From Sporolactobacillus sp. THM7-4 (GTDB lineage Bacteria > Bacillota > Bacilli > Bacillales > Sporolactobacillaceae), in the NCBI RefSeq assembly GCF_004153165.1, contig NZ_SEMD01000012.1, positions 1-64,000 on the forward strand: DNA of 64,000 nt. The letters are read 5' to 3'. Position 1 is the stretch's first letter. The number at the start of each line of letters is the position of its first letter. Below, piece by piece: positions 35,885 to 44,995 of this stretch. A program made the position numbers and the translations under genes. Under the pieces are notes generated by a model, which was not told where the DNA came from, ran no database searches, and worked only from the letters and a program-made list of their open reading frames with translations.

Positions 35885-37933
35885 ATGGCAACGAATCAAA
35901 AATCTAATCGGTTAATCGCTGAAAAATCACCTTACCTCCTGCAACATGCCCACAATCCTGTCGACTGGTATCCCTGGAGTGAGGAAGCATTTGATAAAGC
36001 GAGACGTGAAAATAAACCCGTTTTAGTCAGTATCGGTTATTCTACCTGTCACTGGTGTCATGTGATGGCTCATGAATCGTTTGAAGACGCTGAAACGGCA
36101 AAAATTTTAAATGAAAATTATGTGTCTATCAAGGTTGATCGCGAAGAGCGGCCGGACATTGATTCGGTTTACATGAAAGTCTGCCAGGCGCTGACCGGAC
36201 AGGGCGGCTGGCCACTTCATGTGTTTCTGACTCCGGACCAGAAACCCTTTTATGCGGGCACGTATTTCCCAAAAGACAGCCTGTATGGCCGTCCGGGTTT
36301 TAAGGACGTTCTCCTGACGCTGAAAAAACAATATGACAGAAATCCTGAGAAAATTGAAAAGATAGCGGCTCAGATTGTCGGCTCATTATCGGAAAAAACA
36401 GAAAGCGGTGCCGGGCTTTCAAGGGATGTACTCGACCGTGTATATGAGTCGCTCTCCCAAAGTTTTGATCCGGTATATGGTGGTTTTGGTGGTGCACCAA
36501 AATTTCCTGCACCCCATCAGCTGATGTTTTTGTTACGGTACGACCGATGGAAAAAAAAGGATCGGACACTGGAAATGGTACGAAAAACACTTGACGGGAT
36601 CGCTCGGGGAGGGATTCACGATCATATCGGAGGCGGTTTTGCACGCTATTCGGTTGATGAGAAATGGCTTGTGCCCCACTTTGAAAAAATGTTGTATGAT
36701 CAGGCACTTCTTGCCATGGCGTATACTGAAGCGTATCAAGTCACAGGGGATTCGTCCTATAAACAGGTTATTGATGACATTTTTTCATACGTCCGGCGCG
36801 AGCTGCGTGATCCCGATGGCGGGTTTTACTGTGCCGAGGATGCGGATTCAGAAGGTGTGGAAGGCAAATATTATGTCTGGTCACCTGAAGAAATCAAAGA
36901 GGTGCTCGGAAAAGAACAGGGTGAGTGGTTTTGCCGGGCGTTCGACATCACGGACGAAGGAAATTTTGAGGGTAAAAATATTCCCAATATGATTCAGTCG
37001 GAACCCGGCCGTCTCGCTAAAGAACGGGCTCTTACTGAACAGGAATGGGCTCAATCACTGGAAGAGGCGAAGAAAAAATTACTTAAAGCGCGGGATAAAC
37101 GGGTTCATCCTCATAAAGACGATAAGATTCTAACCTCATGGAATGCATTAATGATTCATGCGCTCGCTAAAGCAGGAACTGTTTTACATAAAAATAGTTA
37201 TGTAAACTTAGCGGAATCGGCTTTCCGTTTTATTGAAAAACATCTGGTTGTCGACGGAAAATTAATGACCCGTTATCGTGAAGGGGAGGCGAAATATCCG
37301 GCCTATCTGGATGACTTCGCATTTCTTGCCCTGGCCTGCGAATCGTTGTATGAAGCGACGTTTAATCCTTTCTATCTAATCAGAATGAAGCATTATACAG
37401 ATATCATGATTGAGAACTTTTGGGATGAGTCTGATGGCGTTTTCAGTCTTAATGATAAAAGCAGTACAAGACTTGTTCTTCAGCCCAAAGAGGTGTATGA
37501 TGGTGCGATTCCTTCAGGAAACAGCGCGGCGGCTCTCGTTCTGCTCAGGATCGGGGAACGGACGGGGGAAAGCCGGTATCCGCGCCTTGCCGGGAAACTG
37601 TTCGCAGCATTTTCCGGTGAGGTTTCCGCCTATCCGCCAGGATACACGTTTATGCTGACGGCATGGTTGTATCACTGTTCCGTACCGAAAGAACTGGTTG
37701 TTCTGAAGGGAGACAAAGGGGAAGATTTTGATGAGGCACTGGACGTTCTCGGTTCGTTGTTTCTCCCCAATGTGACGCTATTCGCCGGAGACCAGGATAC
37801 GCTCAGCCAAATTAACAGCGATCTCGGATTGTATTCACCGATCGGCGGTCGAACCACTTATTTTCTTTGTGAAGGATTTGCCTGTCACCAACCGGTCACG
37901 CACCTCGATCAGCTGCTGAAACAACTGAGTTAG
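35885..37933 (+). CDS. Thioredoxin-domain protein of the YyaL/DUF255 family
   Basis: About 682 aa. The N-terminal thioredoxin-like domain opens [21 protein letters not shown] and has the conserved [14 protein letters not shown] Cys-x-x-Cys site. The remainder is an (alpha/alpha)6-barrel glycosidase-like region ([64 protein letters not shown]). B. subtilis YyaL and mammalian SPATA20 belong here; the biochemical role is not settled. The frame is open from ATG 35852, but homologues begin at the equivalent of 35885. Neither start has a good ribosome site. Confidence 0.88.
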   Translation: MATNQKSNRLIAEKSPYLLQHAHNPVDWYPWSEEAFDKARRENKPVLVSIGYSTCHWCHVMAHESFEDAETAKILNENYVSIKVDREERPDIDSVYMKVCQALTGQGGWPLHVFLTPDQKPFYAGTYFPKDSLYGRPGFKDVLLTLKKQYDRNPEKIEKIAAQIVGSLSEKTESGAGLSRDVLDRVYESLSQSFDPVYGGFGGAPKFPAPHQLMFLLRYDRWKKKDRTLEMVRKTLDGIARGGIHDHIGGGFARYSVDEKWLVPHFEKMLYDQALLAMAYTEAYQVTGDSSYKQVIDDIFSYVRRELRDPDGGFYCAEDADSEGVEGKYYVWSPEEIKEVLGKEQGEWFCRAFDITDEGNFEGKNIPNMIQSEPGRLAKERALTEQEWAQSLEEAKKKLLKARDKRVHPHKDDKILTSWNALMIHALAKAGTVLHKNSYVNLAESAFRFIEKHLVVDGKLMTRYREGEAKYPAYLDDFAFLALACESLYEATFNPFYLIRMKHYTDIMIENFWDESDGVFSLNDKSSTRLVLQPKEVYDGAIPSGNSAAALVLLRIGERTGESRYPRLAGKLFAAFSGEVSAYPPGYTFMLTAWLYHCSVPKELVVLKGDKGEDFDEALDVLGSLFLPNVTLFAGDQDTLSQINSDLGLYSPIGGRTTYFLCEGFACHQPVTHLDQLLKQLS

Positions 37934-38030
37934 CCTTGTTTTTTTTTGACTGAGAATGGAAAGGTGATTTTTTAAACACAGTTTATCAGGGTAGTAAAGA
38001 CAGGAGAGAGACAGCAGGGGAGGAGAAAAA

Positions 38031-38681
38031 ATGAAATTCAGCAGTGTGCTCTTTGATTTTGATGGAACGCTCGCAAACACACTTCCACTCACGATATACG
38101 GTATGCAGAAAGTCTTTGAAAAATATGATCACAGGTCTCTCGACAAAGAGGGGATCGTTGCCATGTTCGGCCCGACTGAAGACGGGATGATTAAAGAAAA
38201 CTTTCGTTATCAGGAAAACGTTCCGGCGGCCATCGAGCTTTATTACCAGATTTATGAGACCGAGCATGCGCGTTTTGTAAAAGAGAACACGGAGATACTT
38301 GATCTGCTTCATTTTCTGCAGGATAAGCAGATCCCGGCAGGTGTGATCACGGGGAAAAGCAGGCGTGCGTACATTCTGTCAGAAAAAGCGCTTGGGTTTG
38401 AAGGATTGTTTCAAAGTGTGATTACAGGAGACGATGTGGCCCATCCGAAACCGGATACAGAGGGTATTTTGCGAACGCTGCAGAAGTTTCAAGCTGTAAA
38501 AGAAGAATCGATTTACATTGGCGACAGTAACACGGATATTCTCGCAGGCAAGGCAGCGGGCGTTCATACGGCGGGTGTCCATTGGCTTCCGGTTTCTCAG
38601 TCGGCCTCATTTTCTGTTAAACCTGATTTTTACTGGGAAAAGGTTGACGAGTTCATCGCTTTATTAAAGAGCCGTTCATAA
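38031..38681 (+). CDS. HAD-family hydrolase (PpaX/Gph-like phosphatase)
   Basis: 216 aa with motif I SVLFDFDGTLANTLP, a helical cap, motif II GVITGKSRR, and motifs III/IV VAHPKPDTEGI and YIGDSNTDILAGKAAGV. This is the HAD subfamily IA of phosphoglycolate phosphatase and pyrophosphatase PpaX. The usual ppaX neighbours (hprK, lgt) are absent, so the substrate is left open. GGGGAGGAG precedes the ATG. Confidence 0.85.
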   Translation: MKFSSVLFDFDGTLANTLPLTIYGMQKVFEKYDHRSLDKEGIVAMFGPTEDGMIKENFRYQENVPAAIELYYQIYETEHARFVKENTEILDLLHFLQDKQIPAGVITGKSRRAYILSEKALGFEGLFQSVITGDDVAHPKPDTEGILRTLQKFQAVKEESIYIGDSNTDILAGKAAGVHTAGVHWLPVSQSASFSVKPDFYWEKVDEFIALLKSRS

Positions 38682-38720
38682 GCTGGCCGGATGGTTACTT
38701 AAATTGAAAGATTGAATCAG

Positions 38721-39440
38721 TTACTGATTCGGATCAAAACGGGAAAAATCCATTTTTACAAATTGATCAATTGTGTTCATATGCTCTGCAGGCCGGTTGT
38801 TGACAAGAACTGTCGGAACACCGGCCATTTTGGCGTGCACTGGAAGCAGGCTGGCCGGTGTCACGGTCAGTGAAGAACCGAGTACAATCAGCCGGTCAGC
38901 ATTCCTTGCGGCCTGCTCTGCTTCTTCATAATCATGTACCGCTTCTCCGAAGAGAACAATATCGGGTTTCAATACGGCGCGGCACTGGCCGCTGCCTGTC
39001 TGCGATGTGCAGCAGGGAAGAGGTTCATGCAAGATGGCTTCAGTCTGATAAACGGTACCGCATTTCGGACAGACGGCGCGGCTGAACGATCCGTGCATCT
39101 CGATGACATGACTGCTTCCCGCTTTAATATGCAGGCCGTCAATGTTTTGCGTGATGATCGTGACCTGTCTGTCTTTTTCCAGGCGCTTAAGCCATTTGTG
39201 CACCTCATTCGGTACGGCCGAAAGCAGGAGATCCGCATCAAAAAGCGAGCGGTAAAAATTCCAGAAAGCTTCCGGATCACGGTGAAAATAACCTATGGAA
39301 AGAAAATGCACCACATCCGCGTTGTTATACAAACCGTCCGGCCCGCGGAAAGGAGGAATGCCGGACGGGACGCTGACTCCGGCTCCGGTCAGTACTACAA
39401 GCTTATCGTCTTTCGCAATGATCTGGTTCAGTGTTTTCAT
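38721..39440 (-). CDS. NAD-dependent protein deacylase (sirtuin)
   Basis: Sir2 family of 239 aa, the only minus-strand gene between 30 and 56 kb. NAD-binding motifs are LTGAGVSVPSGIPPFRG and TQNIDGLHIKAG. The catalytic His is in VIEMHGS. The zinc ligands are CPKC and CCTSQTGSGQC. VLGSSLTVTPASLLP and VLVNNRPAEHM complete the Rossmann fold. It could deacetylate acetyl-CoA synthetase and other proteins, as SrtN/CobB do. A 7-bp palindrome (GAATCAG/CTGATTC) spans its stop codon and may be a weak terminator. Confidence 0.92.
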   Translation of the reverse strand: MKTLNQIIAKDDKLVVLTGAGVSVPSGIPPFRGPDGLYNNADVVHFLSIGYFHRDPEAFWNFYRSLFDADLLLSAVPNEVHKWLKRLEKDRQVTIITQNIDGLHIKAGSSHVIEMHGSFSRAVCPKCGTVYQTEAILHEPLPCCTSQTGSGQCRAVLKPDIVLFGEAVHDYEEAEQAARNADRLIVLGSSLTVTPASLLPVHAKMAGVPTVLVNNRPAEHMNTIDQFVKMDFSRFDPNQ

Positions 39441-39515
39441 GATAAAGCCTCATTTCCTCTTCAACACGTTAGAACTTCTCTTCTCATGGTAAAATAAATG
39501 GCAGCCAATTGATAG

Positions 39516-39529
39516 CGAACGTTTATTCG
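39516..39529 (+). promoter_or_regulatory. LexA-like (SOS) box before mrfA
   Basis: CGAAC-GTTT-ATTCG differs from the Bacillus consensus CGAAC-N4-GTTCG at one arm base. It sits just upstream of the -10 element of the only good promoter for mrfAB, where a repressor would block RNA polymerase. Confidence 0.5.
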
Positions 39530-39532
39530 TTA

Positions 39533-39541
39533 TGGTATAAT
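39533..39541 (+). promoter_or_regulatory. Extended -10 promoter of mrfAB
   Basis: TGGTATAAT is a perfect extended -10 (TGnTATAAT), 55 bp upstream of the mrfA ATG. TTGATA at 39509-39514 is too far to be its -35. Confidence 0.6.
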
Positions 39542-39596
39542 AAAACAATAAAGATTGGATTGTTTTGAGCACGACCAGGTAATGAGGTGACTAAAG

Positions 39597-41852
39597 ATGA
39601 AAGTACGGCAATCGATGACAGAGATTCTGGCCGAGCTGAAGAAAAATCCGAATGTCGTCCATTGGCATACGATACCGGGTAGACAGGCGGACCTTGCCCC
39701 GTTTCCTGAAAAACTGGATTGGCGGCTGCGCCGGGCACTGGTCGAACGGGGTATTTCTTCACTTTATTCGCATCAGGCTCTGGCCTTTGAAACAGCTGGA
39801 GCCGGAAAGGATATCGTTCTGGTTACACCGACAGCCTCCGGTAAGACATTATGTTACAACTTACCCGTTTTGCAGTCGGTTCTCGCCGATCCGTCTTCGC
39901 GGGCGCTTTACCTCTTTCCGACTAAGGCACTCGCCCAGGATCAGAAAAGTGAAATGGAAGCGCTGATTAACGAGATCGGCGAACCGGTGAAAAGCTATAC
40001 ATATGACGGGGATACAGCAGGGAGTATCCGCCAGAAAATCCGCCAGGCGGGGCAAATTGTCATGACGAATCCGGATATGCTTCATTCAAACATCCTGCCG
40101 CACCATACTAAGTGGGTTTCCCTTTTTGAAAACCTGCGCTATATAGTGATTGATGAACTGCATACCTATCGAGGTGTTTTCGGCAGCCATGTCGCCAATG
40201 TCATCCGAAGGCTGGAACGGATATGCGCTTATTATGGCAGCCGCCCGCAATTTATCTGCACATCGGCCACAATCGATAACCCGAGAGAACACGGTGAGGC
40301 GCTGACTGGCCGGAAGATGACACTTATTGACCGCAATGGTGCGCCGAGTGTCAGAAAACATTTTCTGTTTTATAATCCTCCGGTCATCAATAAACAGCTC
40401 AATGTCCGCGAGGACGAAATGCTGGCTGTCAAGGATCTGGCTGCTCAGTTTTTGAAAAACGGGATTCAAACCATTGTCTTTGCCCGGAGCCGTCTGAAAG
40501 TTGAGCTGCTTGCGAGTCATCTTCAGGAAATAAACACCGGCCGCGATGAACGGGCGAAAATCTGCGCGTACCGGGGCGGCTATCTTCCACTGGAACGGCG
40601 CCGGATTGAACGGGGGCTCAGAGACGGGAAGATAATGGGGGTTGTCAGCACAAACGCGCTTGAGCTCGGTGTCGATATCGGTCAGCTTCAGGTATGCATT
40701 ATGACCGGGTATCCCGGGAATATGGCGAGCGTCTGGCAGCAGGCGGGCCGGGCCGGAAGGCGGACGGAAGATGCTGTGATTATCATGGTCGCATCATCCA
40801 GTCCGCTTGATCAATACATAACCGGGCACCCGGACTATTTCTTTTCCGGAAAACCGGAAGAGGCACGGATAAACCCTGATAATCTGATGATTTTGATGGA
40901 TCAGATGAAGTGCGCAGCCTACGAATTGCCCTTCCAGAAGGGTGACACGTTCGGCGATGAGCCGGTTGACGATCTGTGCGAATTTTTATCGGATGAAGAT
41001 GTACTCCATTATCAGTCCGGTAAGTGGTATTGGATGAACGATGCTTTTCCCGCTAATGAAATCAGCCTGCGTTCTGCCGTCCAGGATTCATTTGCGATTG
41101 TTGACGCCACAGATCGCGGACATGTAAAGGTCATCGGGGAAATGGACCGGTTCGGCGCAATGACGATGCTTTATGAAGACGCGATATATCTGCACCAGGG
41201 CAGGCAGTATCATGTGGATCAGCTTGATCTGGAAGAACGGAAGGCCTACGTGCACCGTGTAGATGTCAATTACTATACGGATTCCGATCTTGCTGTTCAG
41301 CTGGATGTACTCGAAGTGGACCAGCATTCGGAAATGCCGGCAGCCCGTGCCGAAAAGGGATTCGGGGATGTATCGGTACGCGCGCTGCCTACCGTATTTA
41401 AAAAAATCAGATTTGAGACACTGGAGAACATCGGCTGGGGGCATATTCATCTGCCGGAGCTCGAAATGCACACCAACGCTGCGTGGATCAGTTTTCAGGA
41501 AGACTGGCTCGAACGTTTCGGTAAGGATGTCTTTCAGGGTGCCCTCGTCGGTCTGAGCCATTTACTGAGGCATGCCGCGCCGCTTTTTGTCATGAGCGAT
41601 CAGGCAGATTTATCGGTTGTTCCCAAAATTAAAGCCCCGCATAACGAACAGCCAACGGTATTTATCTATGATAAATATCCGGGCGGAGTCGGGCTGAGTA
41701 AAAAGATCTATGAAGCCATGCCTTTGATGCTGGAAAAAGTGACGGAAATGGTCGAGGGCTGCGGCTGTGAATCGGGCTGCCCATCCTGCATCGGTTTTGT
41801 CAATGAAGGCAGAAGGGCGAAACAGGCTTTACTCGAGCTTCTGAAAAAGTGA
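39597..41852 (+). CDS. mrfA: DEAD/DEAH-box helicase MrfA (YprA)
   Basis: Helicase that with MrfB repairs mitomycin C damage in B. subtilis independently of UvrABC. The 751 aa contain Walker A TPTASGKTLCYNLP near residue 78, DELHTYRG near 185, TSATI, and motif VI QQAGRAGRR. The C-terminal DUF1998 region has the zinc-type cluster CGCESGCPSC near 721-731. ATG 39597 follows GAGGTGA. mrfB starts 7 bp after it. The only upstream promoter carries a LexA-like box. Confidence 0.93.
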   Translation: MKVRQSMTEILAELKKNPNVVHWHTIPGRQADLAPFPEKLDWRLRRALVERGISSLYSHQALAFETAGAGKDIVLVTPTASGKTLCYNLPVLQSVLADPSSRALYLFPTKALAQDQKSEMEALINEIGEPVKSYTYDGDTAGSIRQKIRQAGQIVMTNPDMLHSNILPHHTKWVSLFENLRYIVIDELHTYRGVFGSHVANVIRRLERICAYYGSRPQFICTSATIDNPREHGEALTGRKMTLIDRNGAPSVRKHFLFYNPPVINKQLNVREDEMLAVKDLAAQFLKNGIQTIVFARSRLKVELLASHLQEINTGRDERAKICAYRGGYLPLERRRIERGLRDGKIMGVVSTNALELGVDIGQLQVCIMTGYPGNMASVWQQAGRAGRRTEDAVIIMVASSSPLDQYITGHPDYFFSGKPEEARINPDNLMILMDQMKCAAYELPFQKGDTFGDEPVDDLCEFLSDEDVLHYQSGKWYWMNDAFPANEISLRSAVQDSFAIVDATDRGHVKVIGEMDRFGAMTMLYEDAIYLHQGRQYHVDQLDLEERKAYVHRVDVNYYTDSDLAVQLDVLEVDQHSEMPAARAEKGFGDVSVRALPTVFKKIRFETLENIGWGHIHLPELEMHTNAAWISFQEDWLERFGKDVFQGALVGLSHLLRHAAPLFVMSDQADLSVVPKIKAPHNEQPTVFIYDKYPGGVGLSKKIYEAMPLMLEKVTEMVEGCGCESGCPSCIGFVNEGRRAKQALLELLKK

Positions 41853-41859
41853 GTGCCCA

Positions 41860-43227
41860 ATGAGAAGCAAAGGCAAAAGCCAGGTGTCGAATAAAAAGAA
41901 CCTGTTTTCACTGACGCTGGAATATGCTGTTAAAGGAACGATTCATGTGTCATTAAAGCAAAAACTTCAGCTTTATAAAAAACAGTTGCATCAGGCGCAA
42001 AAAACGGCATCATCCTCTTATGTAAAAAAAAGGGAAATGATGGAAAAGACGGAAGACACGGTACGGGAAACCGAGCAGGCCGCGTGTGAACTGAACGCGA
42101 AAATCAGACGATTTGAAGACGAGTATGTACTGGTTCATACGGAAATGCTTCATTTGACGGAACATATAGGGCCTTATCTGGCACGGGACCTTTTTGACAC
42201 GGTGTCCGCCTGGCAGAGGGGGTCTTCCGTGCATCCGCTGTCGGCGGCGGGTCTTGATACCGGGGACCTGCTGTTCTTTGATACGGAAACTACAGGACTC
42301 GCATCGGGTGCAGGTCAGATGATTTTTCTGATTGGACTGGCCCGTGTCACCCCGAATGGTGTTATGTTGAGACAATATTTTCTGCCCGGACCAGGACACG
42401 AGGCAGCTTTTTATGACGCTTTTCTGAGAGACTGCCGTTCACTGAGAAACCTGGTCACTTTTAATGGCAAGGCCTTTGACTGGCCAAGAGTGAAAACGCG
42501 CCACAGTTTCGTCCGTGATCAGGTCCCGCGCCTTCCGGCCTTCGGTCATTTCGACCTGCTGCATGCTTCACGAAGACTGTGGAGAGACCGTTGGGATTCC
42601 GTCAAGCTTCAGACGATTGAAAAAAAGATTCTCGGAATGGCAAGAGAAGAAGACGTACCCGGTAAAATGGCTCCTTTTCTGTATTTCAGGTTTTTGAAAC
42701 ATCCGAACGCTCAGCTTGTTCGGGGAATCATCGAGCATAACAGGGAAGACGTGCTGACCCTGATCGCTCTCTATATTCACCTGTCCGGAAAAGTGCTTGG
42801 TTTGATCCAATGTGATGAAAAAGAAACGTATGAGATTGCCCGCTGGTACCGGCAAATCGGAGAAGAGGATCAAGCGAAAAAGTTGTTTGAAAAACTGGCC
42901 GTCTCAAGTTCCGGGACAGGCATGCGGGCAAAGGCGCAAGTCGGGAGGCTCTATAAAAAAGAGGGACTTTACGAAAAAGCATTGGACATGTTTGAATCGG
43001 TCATCCATGAAGACGGAACACCGGACGACCGTGACTGTATTGAAGCCGCTAAACTTATGGAGCATCAGTTTAAGGACTACACGAGAGCCATTGAATATAC
43101 ACAAAGGGCTATTGAATGTTTGCGTGGAAAAAAGAAGATGATGGGTGAAGGGTTTCCGAAGCGTGAAGCCGAGTATTTAAAACGGCTGAACCGTCTTGAT
43201 GAAAAAAAGCTCAGGGAAAACAGGTAG
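41860..43227 (+). CDS. mrfB: Exonuclease MrfB (YprB)
   Basis: 455 aa. The DnaQ-like DEDD exonuclease domain starts LLFFDTETTGLASGAGQM near residue 137. It continues with VTFNGKAFDWPRVKTRH, DLLHASRRLW and IEHNREDVLTLIALY, which supply the further acidic metal ligands and the catalytic His. The C-terminal third (EKLAVSSSGTG to IECLRGKK) reads as TPR-like helical repeats, which may bind MrfA. The N-terminal ~120 residues are charged and coiled-coil-like. Confidence 0.92.
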   Translation: MRSKGKSQVSNKKNLFSLTLEYAVKGTIHVSLKQKLQLYKKQLHQAQKTASSSYVKKREMMEKTEDTVRETEQAACELNAKIRRFEDEYVLVHTEMLHLTEHIGPYLARDLFDTVSAWQRGSSVHPLSAAGLDTGDLLFFDTETTGLASGAGQMIFLIGLARVTPNGVMLRQYFLPGPGHEAAFYDAFLRDCRSLRNLVTFNGKAFDWPRVKTRHSFVRDQVPRLPAFGHFDLLHASRRLWRDRWDSVKLQTIEKKILGMAREEDVPGKMAPFLYFRFLKHPNAQLVRGIIEHNREDVLTLIALYIHLSGKVLGLIQCDEKETYEIARWYRQIGEEDQAKKLFEKLAVSSSGTGMRAKAQVGRLYKKEGLYEKALDMFESVIHEDGTPDDRDCIEAAKLMEHQFKDYTRAIEYTQRAIECLRGKKKMMGEGFPKREAEYLKRLNRLDEKKLRENR

Positions 43228-43306
43228 GACCTGTCGTATACGTTCACTGTGGAAATAAAAAATCATCATCACGTTTATTGCCCGGGTAAGCGCAAAAAAC
43301 CTCTTT

Positions 43307-43345
43307 TATCGGCATTTATCGAACAATTATCGGTTCATATTGACC
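43307..43345. repeat. Short ATCGG-type repeat cluster
   Basis: TTTATCGGCA, TTTATCGAACA, ATTATCGGTTCA and a degenerate TATTGACC follow each other at 10-12-bp steps in the mrfB-ypsA gap. The motif resembles the 20-bp units at 27051-27110. The rest of 43228-43451 shows no gene or clear signal. Confidence 0.35.
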
Positions 43346-43451
43346 ACACTTCGACAAATTTCGCATCTGTTCATTTACTTTGGAACGATTCACGGGAAAT
43401 GTCTATGGGAAATGAGTGAAATCTTCAGGAATATCGAGAGGAGGTTGGGAA

Positions 43452-44033
43452 ATGTCCAGGCAGGAAGCTGTACTGGTTACGGGATATAAGCCCCATGAAC
43501 TCGGAATTTTTTCTGCCGATCACCCCGGCATCCCGGTCATTCGATACGGTTTAAAAGTGCAGATGCGTCAGCTCGCCGGGGAAGGGGCCAAATGGTTTGT
43601 TATCAGCGGTCAGCCCGGAGTTGAACTTTGGGCTGCAGATGTCTGTCTTGAATTGAAACGGGAGGAACGGTTGGACGTCAGGCTGGCGGTCCTTCCCCCG
43701 TTTCTCGATCAGGAAGAACGGTATCCCGGATGGGTCAGGGAACAATACGACAAAATTTTGCAGGCAGCTGATTTTTCAGAGCCAATCAGCAATCGTCCGT
43801 ATCAAAGCCCCCTGCAGCTGCGTCAAAAAAATGACTTTCTGACCGAAAAAACTGATGCTCTTCTGATTCTTTATGATGAAGAAAAACCCGGTTCTCCTGA
43901 TTATTATCTGACAGCCGCAAGGAGGAAGGCTCAAAAGCAGTCTTATCCGATTTTCTTCATTGACCGCTATGATCTGGATACGGCCGCGGAAGAATGGAAG
44001 GAACAAAGTCCGGACTATTGGTCGCAAATGTAA
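43452..44033 (+). CDS. ypsA: YpsA family protein
   Basis: 193 aa, DUF1273 and SLOG/Rossmann-like superfamily. Landmarks are AVLVTGYKPHELGIF at the N terminus, KWFVISGQPGVELWAADV, LAVLPPFLDQEERYPG and ALLILYDEEKPGSPDYYL. B. subtilis and S. aureus YpsA affect cell division, and the gene is next to gpsB as in those genomes. ATG 43452 has AGGAGG upstream; the frame opens 36 bases earlier. Confidence 0.9.
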   Translation: MSRQEAVLVTGYKPHELGIFSADHPGIPVIRYGLKVQMRQLAGEGAKWFVISGQPGVELWAADVCLELKREERLDVRLAVLPPFLDQEERYPGWVREQYDKILQAADFSEPISNRPYQSPLQLRQKNDFLTEKTDALLILYDEEKPGSPDYYLTAARRKAQKQSYPIFFIDRYDLDTAAEEWKEQSPDYWSQM

Positions 44034-44094
44034 TTGACAATAACCTTCAAATTTGAAAAAATGAATACAGATTGTAAGCTTGAGGTGATGAAAT

Positions 44095-44409
44095 ATGGCT
44101 GATCTTAAGACGGTCAGACTGACGAGAAATGATATTCTCCATAAAGAATTTAAAACCGGTTTTCATGGGTACCAGGAAGAAGAAGTCGATCAGTTTCTGG
44201 ATATAGTCATTAATGACTATGATACATTCAATGCGGAGATTTCGCGGCTAAAAGATGAGATTAAACGTTTAAAGGCGGAGCTTGCGAGCGGGGGAGAAGA
44301 AAGGCAGAGTTCGGCCATGATTGCGAATCAGGGACAGACTAATTATGATATTTTGAAACGGCTTTCTAATTTGGAAAAACACGTATTCGGACATCGTCTG
44401 GATGAGTAA
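44095..44409 (+). CDS. gpsB: Cell-division regulator GpsB
   Basis: DivIVA-like coiled-coil protein of 104 aa that shuttles PBP1 between septum and side wall. The membrane-binding N-terminal domain reads LTRNDILHKEFKTGFHGY, then EEEVDQFLDIVINDYDTF, then a coiled coil (ISRLKDEIKRLKAEL). The C-terminal trimerisation region is NYDILKRLSNLEKHVFG. GAGGTGATGAAAT precedes the ATG. The ypsA-gpsB-rnpB order is as in B. subtilis. Confidence 0.95.
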   Translation: MADLKTVRLTRNDILHKEFKTGFHGYQEEEVDQFLDIVINDYDTFNAEISRLKDEIKRLKAELASGGEERQSSAMIANQGQTNYDILKRLSNLEKHVFGHRLDE

Positions 44410-44433
44410 GGAGGGTAATTGAAAAAAAAAGGG

Positions 44434-44462
44434 TTGTTTCTTTTATAAAAATGGATTATAAT
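44434..44462 (+). promoter_or_regulatory. rnpB promoter
   Basis: TTGTTT (44434-44439), a 17-bp spacer and a perfect TATAAT (44457-44462) predict transcription starting near 44470, which agrees with the RNA 5' end. Confidence 0.75.
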
Positions 44463-44475
44463 ATGTATCTGTGGC

Positions 44476-44886
44476 ATTGTTTATGTTCGGGTAATCGCTG
44501 TATTCCTGGTGAATATAGAGGAAAGTCCATGCTCGCACGATCTGTGATGATCGTAGTGTTCGTGCCTGGCGAAGTCATAAGCCAGGGTAGTCCGGTTGAT
44601 TCTGGGCTAACGGCAGAAGAAAGGCCTGTGTTCCTTAAGGGAATATGGCCAAGTATTCTTGAAAGTGCCATAGTGACGATGTCTTTCGGAAACGAAAGAA
44701 GTGGAACGCGGTAAACCCCTCGAGCGGGAAACTCAAACTTGGTAGAGGAACCCTTTGGAAGGAATCGAACGGAAAAAGGGACAGGTTATTCTGTAGATAG
44801 ATGATTGCCACTTTTGTACGAGGAGTGTAATCTCCGATTGAGTGCGAAAGAACAGAACATGGCTTACAGAACATGAATGATGCATT
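44476..44886 (+). ncRNA. rnpB: RNase P RNA, class B
   Basis: Catalytic RNA that matures tRNA 5' ends. About 410 nt. It matches the B. subtilis type at the universally conserved blocks: GTTCGGGTAATCGCTG at the 5' end, GAGGAAAGTCCATGCTCGCAC (CR-I), GTGCCTGGCGAAGTCATAAG, GAAAGTGCCA, GTGGAACGCGGTAAACCCC, CTGTAGATAGATGATTGCC, and ACATGGCTTACAGAAC (CR-V) at the 3' end. Ends are set by alignment from memory and may be off by several bases. Confidence 0.95.
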
Positions 44887-44896
44887 TTTACAAAAG

Positions 44897-44919
44897 AAGG
44901 CCCTTTAAGGGCTTTTTTT
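44897..44919 (+). terminator. rnpB terminator
   Basis: AAGGCCC-TTTAA-GGGCTTT stem running into a seven-base T-tract just past the RNase P RNA 3' end. Confidence 0.85.
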
Positions 44920-44995
44920 ATTGGATTCTTTTTTGTTGGTTATTTTATCCATGAGGGTTTGATAAGGGTTGTTCACTTGAATGGGAGGGTGCAGG

